DNA of 64,000 bases from DAOSEK01 sp035363095 (GTDB lineage Archaea; Nanobdellota; Nanobdellia; Woesearchaeales; UBA119), in NCBI GenBank assembly GCA_035363095.1, contig DAOSEK010000002.1:1-64000 (forward strand), in the 5' to 3' direction. The notes beneath the pieces are model-generated. The model ran no database searches and was not told the origin of the DNA. It was given only the letters and a program-made list of their open reading frames with translations. The position numbers and the translations under genes were made by a program. Positions 36,400 to 44,168 of the stretch are shown here, piece by piece (the stretch's first letter is position 1; each line of letters begins with the position of its first letter).

Positions 36400-36705
36400 A
36401 TGGAATATATATATGCAGCATTGCTTTTACATAAAGCAGGTAAAGAAATAACCGAAGACTCAATAAAAAAAGTAGTTGAAGCTTCAGGTGTTAAAGCAGA
36501 TGATTCAAGAATAAAAGCAGTAGTGGGTGCCCTTGAGGGTGTAAACATTGAAGAAGCAATAAAAAATGCAATGACAATGGCGGCCCCAGTAGTAGCAAGT
36601 CCTGCTCATGTTGAAGGCAAAGCCGAAGACAAAAAAGAAGACAAAAAAGAAGAGAAAAAGTCTGAAGAAGAGGCAGCCGCAGGTCTTGGTGCCTTATTTG
36701 GATAA
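36400..36705 (+). CDS. rpl12: ribosomal protein P1/L12
   Basis: 101 residues, typical of archaeal P1. The dimerisation domain comes first (MEYIYAALLLHKAGKEITED..VKADDSRIKAVVGALEGVNI), then a Lys/Glu hinge, then the conserved factor-binding tail EEEAAAGLGALFG. This tail recruits translation GTPases. AGGAGGG lies about nine bases before the ATG. T-rich runs just after the stop (36719-36745) probably terminate the operon. Confidence 0.96.
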   Translation: MEYIYAALLLHKAGKEITEDSIKKVVEASGVKADDSRIKAVVGALEGVNIEEAIKNAMTMAAPVVASPAHVEGKAEDKKEDKKEEKKSEEEAAAGLGALFG

Positions 36706-36842
36706 AACATCTAATTTGTCTTTAATTTTTATTTTTTAAATTTTTTCAAAATAGGTTTTAATTTATAGGCACAAAAGCCTTAAATACCAAAACATTGATT
36801 AAGACCACAGCTATAAAAAAATAGTTTGTAATAAAATACCGT

Positions 36843-36984
36843 ATGTTAATTAAATTTAATATCGGAAAAAGGCCCAGATATTGAGGAAAAGATTTTAAAA
36901 AATATTTTTTCCCACAAAGAAAAGGCTTTCAAAGGGTTAATCCCTGATGACTCGACACAGTTGGGTTATAAATTGTTGGGGTAG
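36843..36984 (+). pseudogene. possible 46-residue gene with a one-base indel
   Basis: ATG 36843 opens MLIKFNIGK and hits a stop after 13 codons. Removing one A from the A5 run at 36866-36870 joins it to the frame GPDIEEKILKNIFSHKEKAF that stays open to TAG 36982. CTATAAAA near 36807-36814 sits about 30 nt upstream of the ATG, consistent with a leaderless promoter. The TAG overlaps the ribosome-binding region of the next gene. It could be a real small gene with a sequencing error, or a decayed one. Confidence 0.35.
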
Positions 36985-36992
36985 TGATTATT

Positions 36993-37943
36993 TTGGCTGA
37001 AGAAATAACGGAAAATGATGCAATCAAACAAATTGGCGTACTTAGAAAAGAAATACTTGAATTGAGAACCAAGGTCTCAGAACTTGGTGAAATCAAAGAA
37101 AAAGAGTACACAAAAAAGACAGAAATTAGTTCTAAAATCAAATCCGCATTTCATAAGATAAAAGCTCTTAAAAAGGAAAGGGATTCTCTTTCAGATTCAA
37201 TTTCTTCATTAAAACAAAAACGAAAAGAATTTAACGATAACGTAGGGGATTTAATAAAAGAAGCAAAAAAAGTAAATGACCAAAAGAAGGAAATCTCAAA
37301 AAAAATAGATATAAAAGAAAGTCCAAGCAAGTTAAAAGATGACATAGATAAAATTGAATTCAAATTACAAACTGAAGTAATGTCTTTTGAAAACGAAAAA
37401 AAGCTAAGAAAAATCTTAAAAGAAAAACAAAAGGTAATAAACGAAATAATTGGAACAAGTGATGTTTGGAAAGAATCATATGAAATATCAAAAAAAATCG
37501 ATTCAGCAAAAGACGAATCTGATACAGTTCATGCACAAATCCAAAAGAAAGCAAGAGAAGTCCAAAAATGCCATGAAGAAATAATTATTTTAGCAAAAGA
37601 GATTGATGACCTTCGTAGCCAAGAGCAAGAGCAGTTTGAAATCTTCAAAAAAGCAAAAGAAGAATATACTATTCAAAATAATATCCTAAAAGAAAAACTA
37701 AAACAAACAAAAGACTATTCAAAAGAGCTCACCGAGGAAAAGAGAGAAAAAGATGCCAAATACAAAAAGGCAATAGAAAAAGAACTCACAAGAAAAACTA
37801 AAGAAGTTTCTGAAAAAATCAAAACCGGTAAAAAACTTACAACTGAAGACCTCTTAGTATTTCAAAGGACAGCTCAAAAAGATGAGCTTGACACAATAGA
37901 GCCCGATGAAACCAAAGAATCTGATGAAAAAACCTCTGAATAA
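36993..37943 (+). CDS. coiled-coil protein (COG1340-like)
   Basis: 316 residues from TTG 36993; the upstream GTG 36984 belongs to the GTAGTGATT ribosome-binding region. Nearly the whole protein is charged alpha-helix with heptad repeats (LRKEILELRTKVSELGEIK, IKALKKERDSLSDSISSLKQKRKE, EIDDLRSQEQEQFEIFKKAKEEY), and there is no other domain. The pattern is that of the archaeal coiled-coil family COG1340, whose role is not settled. The C-terminus is acidic (EPDETKESDEKTSE). Confidence 0.65.
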   Translation: MAEEITENDAIKQIGVLRKEILELRTKVSELGEIKEKEYTKKTEISSKIKSAFHKIKALKKERDSLSDSISSLKQKRKEFNDNVGDLIKEAKKVNDQKKEISKKIDIKESPSKLKDDIDKIEFKLQTEVMSFENEKKLRKILKEKQKVINEIIGTSDVWKESYEISKKIDSAKDESDTVHAQIQKKAREVQKCHEEIIILAKEIDDLRSQEQEQFEIFKKAKEEYTIQNNILKEKLKQTKDYSKELTEEKREKDAKYKKAIEKELTRKTKEVSEKIKTGKKLTTEDLLVFQRTAQKDELDTIEPDETKESDEKTSE

Positions 37944-38031
37944 TTTCATTTAATATACTTATCATAATATATATATTTTCAATTTAACTTTTTTAATTTA
38001 ACTGAAAACTATCTTCTCAATGCGTATATTT

Positions 38032-38195
38032 ATTGAAAATCTCACAATGTGAGATTTGTTAGGGGTTTAATACCCCACACTTTAGTGTGAGATTTTCGAT
38101 TTTAAAATTTATTCTCAATAAGTGAGTCTGTAAATACCCCCTACCTTTAGGTTTGGGATAGGACGAACAATCAAGAGGATAAATTTTATTAATTT
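38032..38195 (+). repeat. repeat C, full copy
   Basis: TATTGAAAATCTCACA, GGGGTTTAATACCCC, CACTTTAGTGTGAGATTTTC and the second hairpin ATTCTC..GAGGAT are all present. It differs from 26326-26484 by scattered substitutions, several of which keep pairing. It accounts for the gap between 37943 and 38392 along with AT-rich DNA. Confidence 0.85.
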
Positions 38196-38391
38196 TGTAA
38201 AGTATGTTTTTTTGTGAATAAAATATTATACTAAAGTTTTTCATTCAGCTAAAAATATGAAATATTTCTTCCAAAACTATTTTAAATAAATGAATTCTAC
38301 CCTTTAACTCCTTTAGAATTTAACCAATTAGATAGTCTTTCTAATCAAAGCTCTAAAGGCAATTTTAACTATTACATTAAAGGTGTTAAAC

Positions 38392-39567
38392 ATGGAAAAG
38401 AACCCGCAAAACAAAAACTCAGATGACCAAGCTAAAAATAATATCTTTGAAAACGATCAAGAATATAGTGGCTTAGAATCTGTAATTGCAGATAACATAC
38501 TATCAGTTATATCAGAAAAACTATCCCAAAATAAAAATCATCCCACTCAAAGTTCTCCATTCCTAAAATATATTCGCTCAAACAAAGATATAATGGGGCT
38601 CATCCTAAGACCAGGATACAAAGACTCAAGTGATTATTTCCATGCATTAAACAATTCTGAACTTGACCTTTCCGAAATTGAAAAATTCATATCCTCTGAA
38701 CCTTTGGGTTTTATTGAAAATCTTATATCCTGTGATTTTGACATACTCTATAACTCACTTGAAACAATAGCGAGTATGGATGAAGATGACTTAAAAAAAG
38801 TATATTTCAACACAAAAGAAGCAAACACAAAAAAGTCGGGACAAATAATAAACTCAATCCTAAACAAATTGTTTGCAAATCTAAAAAGTGACTTCAACCA
38901 TTCGATTCGCTACATATCAAATCATCTAACATTAGTAGGCACACAAAAAAATGGTTTCGAATCAAAAATAGAAAATGCAAATCTTGCAATCTCCAATCTT
39001 CAAGAAATAGTGCAATATGCAAAAAGAATACTTTCAGTCACAAATGAAATTGATGCTGATTACATAGATACGCTCACTTATCTAGAGCATGAACCAAACA
39101 AAATGAGAAAAGAGCTCTCTGGGACATTAATCAAAAAAGCAATGGATATATACGATTCAAATTTTGATTCGCGCTCAATAATCTTCCCTGATAAAGACAC
39201 AATAAACTATATAAAAAGAGCCTCTGGTTTTTTATCATCATCAAAGAACTTTGAAAGATTTAAAAATGCAATACTTTCAGTAGGATACATGGACGATATA
39301 AGCAAGTTTAGAACATTCGAACTAAAATACGCAAAATCAATAATTGAAAAAAGCATAACATTAGCAAATGAGGCGATGGGTACAGATGACTACCATCAAA
39401 ACACAAAAGAATTTCTAAATCTTGCAGAAAATCTTTATTCAAGATATATCTCTTCAATAAATAGTAGTAAATTTAGCCCAAGTGTTATAAAAATGTTAAA
39501 AATATTTTATGAAAAAACCTCTTTTAAATACCCTTCATTAAAAAGCATCCTGTCAAATAGCAGATAA
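38392..39567 (+). CDS. large helical protein of unknown function
   Basis: 391 residues from ATG 38392, six bases after GGTG; the GTG at 38383 is part of that site. The sequence is soluble, helical and Ser/Asn/Lys-rich with short repeats of hydrophobic positions (VIADNILSVISEKLSQN, NHLTLVGTQKNGFESKIENANLAISNLQEI). No nucleotide, metal or membrane motif is visible. It is alone on its transcript between repeat C and repeat B copies. I do not recognise a family. Confidence 0.65.
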   Translation: MEKNPQNKNSDDQAKNNIFENDQEYSGLESVIADNILSVISEKLSQNKNHPTQSSPFLKYIRSNKDIMGLILRPGYKDSSDYFHALNNSELDLSEIEKFISSEPLGFIENLISCDFDILYNSLETIASMDEDDLKKVYFNTKEANTKKSGQIINSILNKLFANLKSDFNHSIRYISNHLTLVGTQKNGFESKIENANLAISNLQEIVQYAKRILSVTNEIDADYIDTLTYLEHEPNKMRKELSGTLIKKAMDIYDSNFDSRSIIFPDKDTINYIKRASGFLSSSKNFERFKNAILSVGYMDDISKFRTFELKYAKSIIEKSITLANEAMGTDDYHQNTKEFLNLAENLYSRYISSINSSKFSPSVIKMLKIFYEKTSFKYPSLKSILSNSR

Positions 39568-39610
39568 ATACTTTAGAAAATTAATATCTTAAAAAAAATA
39601 AATATTTTTT

Positions 39611-39744
39611 AATTAATAGAAAAGCATACCTCGTGTTTCAACACAAGCACTCGGTACGCTTTTTTGTAATCAACAACCTATTTGAATACAGCGCATGCTT
39701 TTATATTGCTAACATGCCTCGACCTTTAGGGCGAGATTGTTGAT
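39611..39744 (+). repeat. repeat B copy
   Basis: AATTAATAGAAAAGCATACC to GCGAGATTGTTGATCA. Its right end abuts the integrase remnant: the integrase frame reads PTDQQS and then enters the repeat, so B appears to have inserted into or replaced the rest of that gene. Confidence 0.85.
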
Positions 39745-39869
39745 CAGTTGGGACATAGGAATCAATGCCCGACCTAATGATTTTAATATGCTTTCTTATG
39801 AGCCCAATCTCTTGCGGGTATAGATTTTTATACGCTAAAAAATTACAAAATATTCTTATTCCTTTACAC
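39745..39869 (-). pseudogene. integrase remnant, downstream fragment
   Basis: Encodes CKGIRIFCNFLAYKNLYPQE..IKIIRSGIDSYVPTDQQ, which resembles the end of the N-terminal helical domain of archaeal tyrosine recombinases, just before the catalytic domain (pattern IRNF.NFL..L.....LR..IK..R..VD.YVPSDEE). It continues in frame from the fragment at 41437-41609 when the IS and one target-site copy are removed. The catalytic half is missing; repeat B follows. Confidence 0.55.
39864..39869. repeat. target-site duplication of the IS (left)
   Basis: TTACAC, identical to 41437-41442 on the other side of the element. Confidence 0.8.
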
Positions 39870-41436
39870 CCCAAGTTTGACAGTTTGCTAATTATTTCAT
39901 CGAGAATATTCAATTGACAGTTGCTCTAATTTCTTAAAAAAATCATCATTTTTTTATGTTATTGCCTCATTTTGGAGGCAAATTAGCTCATTTATGGGAT
40001 CAAAATTAGAATAAATCACTCTTTTTTTCATTGATTTTATTTTTTCAAATGTAACTGTCAAATTAGATAAGCTAATTTTTATAAATTTTGTAGAAGTATT
40101 CTTTAATTCTGAATAATCATATCTAATTAATGATATGATTAATTGTGCTAAATAGCCAATAAGTAAAGCTCCATATATACTATTATCCGACCAGACTCTT
40201 AAAGGTTTTATATTTACTTCATTCTTTAATGAATGCATTATTTTTTCAATTGAATCTTTTTTTCTATATACTGTCAATGCTTCTTCAAGTGTCAAATCAT
40301 CACTTGAAGTTAAGCAAAAAAATCCTTCCCTGCCATTAATTGATGCTTTTTTCACTATTTCTAATGCTTCGTATTCAGTTAATGAAGGTAGTTTTGTTTG
40401 AATAGAAAGTTTCATATCAATTAATGGGTTATTAATAAGATATTTTTTTGGTAATTTCCTTTTATTTTCAATAGAATTTTGAATCTCTTTAGCTTCTCTA
40501 AATTGCTTAGATGCCTTACGCATCTTAGATTCAAGTTGTTCAACTTGAAGATTTTTTGAGAAATAAAAATAATTTACTCTAGATGGGAATATTTGTTTAA
40601 ATCCATAAATTCCTTTGTCCTCATCAATAGCCTCAATCTTTAAATTCCAAAAGTTCTTGATAAGAGTATCATCGCTAGTATTCAGTTTTTTTGCTGTTAA
40701 AAATTTCATTTTACCAGCAATAATACTGTTTAGACTTTCTTTGGAATTTGCACCTTTATCAAAAACTATTCTTGAAGCAGGTTTTAGCTTGTTTTTTATC
40801 TGATTGAATGTCTTTTGAAAATGTTTTTGGTCATTCAAATTTCCTTTCTGGATTGTTAGGCCAATAGGAATATTGATAGGATGTCTTAATTCAGAAATAC
40901 CAAAGGTTATTTGTTTTTTATCGGGTCTGTGATCTCTACTATAGCCATATTCTCCAATGTTTGATTTTGTTCCCCACAAAATCAAACTGCTCCAATCAAG
41001 ATTCACATCATTATGTTCAAAATCGTATAATGAGAATAAAACATCTTGCAAGTCTAAAATTATTTTTTCATAATTTTGACCAATTATTTCAACGCAACGA
41101 AACAAAGTTCGTTGTTCGAATTCTTTTAAATAAAACTCTTCTAAAACCTCAATACGATTTATCCAACCAGAACCTTTTGTTATGCTTAGATTCTCACTTA
41201 ATTTGTAAGAGACTAGAGCTTCAATTAAATTTTTTAAAGGAATACCTTTTTGTTTTAAACTTGAGAAAATACTTCCAAATTGAAGTTTTTTGCTATATTT
41301 TTTAACTGCCAAAGCAGTTCCAATAGGAAAGCTTATATTCTCGTTCTTATTTATGGTGTTTGTTCTTAGTTTGGTTTGTTTTGTCATAAATTCAAACAAA
41401 CTAAGAACACTTTAATATTTAACTGTCAAAGTTGGG
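39870..41436 (-). mobile_element. insertion sequence, IS4/IS1634-like, 1567 bp
   Basis: Terminal inverted repeats are CCCAAGTTTGACAGTT (39870-39885) and AACTGTCAAAGTTGGG (41421-41436), 15 of 16 matching. TTACAC is duplicated on both sides. One transposase gene fills the element. Intact ends, intact transposase and a perfect 6-bp duplication suggest recent insertion. Confidence 0.9.
39954..41387 (-). CDS. DDE transposase (IS4 superfamily, IS1634-like)
   Basis: 477 residues from ATG 41387. The catalytic core shows LDWSSLILWG near the first Asp, then YGYSRDHRPDKKQITFGISE and GLTIQKGNLND, the typical segment of IS1634-type transposases, RIVFDKGANSKESL with the second Asp near 230, and YRKKDSIEKIMHSLKNEV..VWSDNSIYGALLIGYLA with the Glu near 400. 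No frameshift or truncation. It catalyses cut-and-paste movement using the 16-bp ends. The gene runs opposite to the neighbouring chromosomal genes on the plus strand. Confidence 0.88.
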   Translation of the reverse strand: MTKQTKLRTNTINKNENISFPIGTALAVKKYSKKLQFGSIFSSLKQKGIPLKNLIEALVSYKLSENLSITKGSGWINRIEVLEEFYLKEFEQRTLFRCVEIIGQNYEKIILDLQDVLFSLYDFEHNDVNLDWSSLILWGTKSNIGEYGYSRDHRPDKKQITFGISELRHPINIPIGLTIQKGNLNDQKHFQKTFNQIKNKLKPASRIVFDKGANSKESLNSIIAGKMKFLTAKKLNTSDDTLIKNFWNLKIEAIDEDKGIYGFKQIFPSRVNYFYFSKNLQVEQLESKMRKASKQFREAKEIQNSIENKRKLPKKYLINNPLIDMKLSIQTKLPSLTEYEALEIVKKASINGREGFFCLTSSDDLTLEEALTVYRKKDSIEKIMHSLKNEVNIKPLRVWSDNSIYGALLIGYLAQLIISLIRYDYSELKNTSTKFIKISLSNLTVTFEKIKSMKKRVIYSNFDPINELICLQNEAIT

Positions 41437-41442
41437 TTACAC
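41437..41442. repeat. target-site duplication of the IS (right)
   Basis: TTACAC, matching 39864-39869. Confidence 0.8.
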
Positions 41443-41609
41443 TGCCAGCCCATATATTTTGTGCTCAAATCCAAATTCACACTTGAGTTTTTATACACAC
41501 TTTTAATGGCATTCTTACACAATTTAATATGTGCTTGGCTATATTTCTTTTCATTTAAAAACCGATGAAATGCCCTTATTTTCTGTCGAGAAAGTTTCAA
41601 ATTTAAGAA
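41437..41609 (-). pseudogene. integrase remnant, tRNA-proximal fragment
   Basis: The frame reads directly out of the 3' end of tRNA-Val and encodes SRQKIRAFHRFLNEKKYSQA.. and KNAIKSVYKNSSVNLDLS.., a SAM-like N-terminal domain pattern of tyrosine recombinases (FL..KGYS...I....NAIK.FYK). The IS interrupts it after GWQC. Upstream the frame is open through the tRNA, the geometry expected for integrases whose attachment site lies inside the gene and matches a tRNA 3' half. Confidence 0.5.
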
Positions 41610-41610
41610 A

Positions 41611-41683
41611 TGGGCCTGCCCGGACTCGAACCGGGGACCACTGCCGTGTGAAGGCAGCATCATAGCCACTAGACAACAAGCCC
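41611..41683 (-). tRNA. tRNA-Val (CAC)
   Basis: Acceptor GGGCTTG/CAGGCCC with A73 at 41611, anticodon stem CTGCC/GGCAG enclosing TTCACAC (anticodon CAC), T arm CCCGG TTCGAGT CCGGG. No CCA is encoded. An integrase remnant starts at its 3' end, so it probably served as an attachment site. Confidence 0.93.
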
Positions 41684-41920
41684 ATAAACAAATGAAAAAC
41701 CTTTGTATGAAAAACCTTTGTATCATATCTAATTCATAAAACAAACTAATATGAAACAAACACAGATATTAAGAATTAATTTTACAATTAAAAACCTTTC
41801 TAAAAAATCTTTTCTAAAAATTCTTTTTTACAAAACCAAAAAATTAATCACTACTGGTCATAAGTTACTCATAAGTAAATCCATCATCACTTATGTAAGC
41901 ATTAAGACCAAAATATACGA

Positions 41921-42055
41921 AATGAAAAACCTCTGCATAAACATTCGAAGGTATCTTACAGATAGTCAAGGTTGATCGTTATCTGAATTCCTCTCTTAAA
42001 ACTTTAGACCTCAATACCAAAACATGCAAAATGAGAAAAGGTTTCACTAAATCAA
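41921..42055 (+). repeat. repeat A copy (diverged)
   Basis: AATGAAAAACCTCTGCATAA at the left, GAAGGTATCTTACAGATAGTC, CTGAATTCCTCTCTT and GGTTTCACTAAATCAA at the right. It fills most of the gap before the antiporter gene; 41684-41920 is AT-rich with no other feature. Confidence 0.7.
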
Positions 42056-42177
42056 AGATTCGCCAAATCAAAAACATTATAAAGAAATAAGAAAGCATTA
42101 TACTACAAACTCCTAAAAATAGAAAAATTCAAAATTAAAAAAAGGGAAAAACTAAAATCCCTTAGAAGAGTGGTCTT

Positions 42178-43419
42178 ATGTTATCAGTACTATTTATGTT
42201 ATTAGCCTGTATTTTTCTTTCATACATACTTTCAGAATTCTCAAAAAAAATAGGAGTGCCTAGCGTAGTTGGATATATACTTGCAGGAATAATACTTGGA
42301 ATTTCTCCAATCAAAACATTCGTATTCAATCATAGTGGTCTGGATATACTTTATGCCCTTGCAACCCTTGGAATGATCTTTTTATTCTATTACATTGGGA
42401 TAAAAACAACCATCGTATCAATTAAAAAAAACATAAAACAATCATTTTTGATATCACTTTTCAATACCTCAATCCCACTAGTATTGGGCTTTATTGTAAT
42501 GACATTATTTCTAGGATATAAAGCCAAAGTAGGAATAATCGTCGGGCTTTGCCTGTCCATGGGCTCTCAATCAATCTCTGTAAACGTCTTAGAAGAATTA
42601 AAATTAATCAAAACAAAAATAGGTTCTCTTCTAATAACCACTGGTGCAATCGACGATATCATCGAATTAGTTCTTGCAACAATCTTTCTAACATACATCG
42701 ACTCTTATGCATCACAAACTGGTCTAATTGATTTAGTCTTTCAAATAGCACTATTCACCTTAATAGTATATCTATTCAAAATAGTTATAATACCCTATAT
42801 CCTAGAACAACCTGACAATAAAAAATCAAAAGTATCTCGTTTCACCTCCGCAATAATAATCATGCTTCTAATGGCAGTTTTAGCAGAAAATTTTGCAATA
42901 GGAGCAGTCATCGGTGTACTCATTGCAGGAATCTTAGTAGGCAACACAATAAGAAATGATAAAAAAATCCCGGTCTCAGAAAAAGAAGACATTGCAAAAT
43001 CAATGCATACCATTGCATTTGGTCTTTTCATCCCATTATTCTTCATCTGGGTAGGTTTAAACATCCAATTAGAAGCCATAACAGGCAACCCTTTACTTGC
43101 AATAATATTAACCCTCATTGCAACAATTGGCACAGTTGGTGGTACAATGATTGCAGTACTTTTAAATAAAGAAACCCTAAAACAAGGCTGGCTTTTAGGG
43201 TGGGGCTTAAACGCAAAAGGAGATATAGAGCTTGTAATAGCAAGCATCGCTTTAAGTCTTGGTGTAATAAATCATGCAATCTTTTCTGCAATCACAATAA
43301 CAGCACTAATAACAACAATAATCTCTCCTATAATGTTTAAACATGCCCTTAAATCTTCAAAATACAAATCCAAAATCTTGACATCTCAAAAAAACAAACA
43401 ACTCCCAATAAAAATCTAA
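42178..43419 (+). CDS. CPA2-family cation/proton antiporter (KefB/NapA-like)
   Basis: 413 residues with about 12-13 membrane helices. VPSVVGYILAGIILGISP near the start is the classic CPA2 signature, and TTGAIDDIIELVLA near 160-173 carries the Asp-Asp ion-binding pair expected of electrogenic exchangers. There is no C-terminal TrkA-N regulatory domain. It exchanges Na+ or K+ for protons. A second, unlike CPA2 protein lies at 53727-55013. Confidence 0.88.
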   Translation: MLSVLFMLLACIFLSYILSEFSKKIGVPSVVGYILAGIILGISPIKTFVFNHSGLDILYALATLGMIFLFYYIGIKTTIVSIKKNIKQSFLISLFNTSIPLVLGFIVMTLFLGYKAKVGIIVGLCLSMGSQSISVNVLEELKLIKTKIGSLLITTGAIDDIIELVLATIFLTYIDSYASQTGLIDLVFQIALFTLIVYLFKIVIIPYILEQPDNKKSKVSRFTSAIIIMLLMAVLAENFAIGAVIGVLIAGILVGNTIRNDKKIPVSEKEDIAKSMHTIAFGLFIPLFFIWVGLNIQLEAITGNPLLAIILTLIATIGTVGGTMIAVLLNKETLKQGWLLGWGLNAKGDIELVIASIALSLGVINHAIFSAITITALITTIISPIMFKHALKSSKYKSKILTSQKNKQLPIKI

Positions 43420-43556
43420 AAATACAATAATCCATAACCTCACTTTATCTTACATTTTTGCACTTATTTGAAAATGATTAAAACCATCCAAAAATTTATA
43501 ACTCAAAAATTCTCTTCTAAAAAACACAAATTTAATTGATTTACTCGACCGAAAGG

Positions 43557-43564
43557 TTTATAAA
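43557..43564 (+). promoter_or_regulatory. TATA box of the tRNA/RNA polymerase cluster
   Basis: CGAAAGG then TTTATAAA (BRE plus TATA) is 30 nt before the 5' end of tRNA-Tyr. No other promoter of this quality is seen before rpoH. Confidence 0.7.
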
Positions 43565-43593
43565 CAGTTTGGATTTCCCTTTAACAAATGTTT

Positions 43594-43733
43594 CCTCGCC
43601 TAGCTCAACGGTTAGAGCGTTCGGCTGTAGATCCTGCTATGACTTTTCCTAAAATGGATAGAATGATTTAGTGGGCAGCACTTGCCTTTGAGCGGATACC
43701 GAAAGGTTCCTGGTTCAAATCCGGGGGCGGGGA
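43594..43733 (+). tRNA. tRNA-Tyr (GTA) with a 67-nt intron
   Basis: Acceptor CCTCGCC/GGCGGGG gives the archaeal Tyr-specific C1-G72 pair with A73. T arm CCTGG TTCAAAT CCGGG. Anticodon stem TTCGG/CCGAA; loop CTGTAG up to 43630, intron 43631-43697, then A38. Exon CTGT pairs with intron GCGG in the central helix of the splice motif. No CCA encoded. Confidence 0.92.
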
Positions 43734-43741
43734 ATTCATTT

Positions 43742-43814
43742 GCCCTGGTAGTGTAGCGGCCCATCATGAAGCCCTGTCGAGGCTTCGACCCGGGTTCGAG
43801 TCCCGGCCAGGGCG
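43742..43814 (+). tRNA. tRNA-Asp (GTC)
   Basis: Acceptor GCCCTGG/CCAGGGC with discriminator G, anticodon stem AAGCC/GGCTT enclosing CTGTCGA (GTC), T arm CCGGG TTCGAGT CCCGG. Eight bases after tRNA-Tyr. Confidence 0.95.
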
Positions 43815-43818
43815 TTTA

Positions 43819-43892
43819 GGGCTGGTAGCTCAGCTTGGGAGAGCACTAGGCTTTTAACCTAGGGGTCGCGGGTTCAAATCCCGTCCAGCTCA
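43819..43892 (+). tRNA. tRNA-Lys (TTT)
   Basis: Acceptor GGGCTGG/CCAGCTC with A73, anticodon stem CTAGG/CCTAG enclosing CTTTTAA (TTT), T arm GCGGG TTCAAAT CCCGT. It starts four bases after tRNA-Asp and ends 30 bases before the likely rpoH start. Confidence 0.95.
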
Positions 43893-43922
43893 ATCCCAAT
43901 GCGAGTTGCGGGGTGTAATAAG

Positions 43923-44168
43923 TTGGATAAAAACGAATTTGAAGTAACAAAACATGTTCTGTATTCTAAGCATAAACTATTAAGCGAAAAGGAAACAGAG
44001 GAAATATTGAAGCGATTTGGGATAACCAAAAAGGAACTCCCGTCTATTAGGGCGAGTGATCCGGGAATATCTACACTTAAAGCAAAAGTGGGAAACGTTA
44101 TCGAAATCGTAAGAAAAAGCCCTACTGCCGGTGAGCAAAAATACTACAGGGTGGTAATCGATGGATGA
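43923..44168 (+). CDS. rpoH: RNA polymerase subunit H (Rpb5-like)
   Basis: 81 residues from TTG 43923, about nine bases after GGGGTG; an in-frame ATG at 43899 adds eight unlikely residues (MRVAGCNK) and lies before that site. The core is the Rpb5 C-terminal domain: VTKHVLYSKHKLLSEKE, FGITKKELPSIRASDPG and RKSPTAGEQKYYRVV. Archaeal subunit H consists only of this domain and forms the downstream-DNA jaw. It overlaps rpoB2 by eight bases. Confidence 0.93.
   Translation: MDKNEFEVTKHVLYSKHKLLSEKETEEILKRFGITKKELPSIRASDPGISTLKAKVGNVIEIVRKSPTAGEQKYYRVVIDG

Noticed and set aside
38059..38244. 61-codon minus-strand frame
   Set aside because: It is inside repeat C and would translate a hairpin; no start signal.
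39701..39760. C-terminal extension of the integrase fragment (PKGRGMLA..)
   Set aside because: This part is translated repeat B sequence, so the integrase similarity ends at the repeat border.
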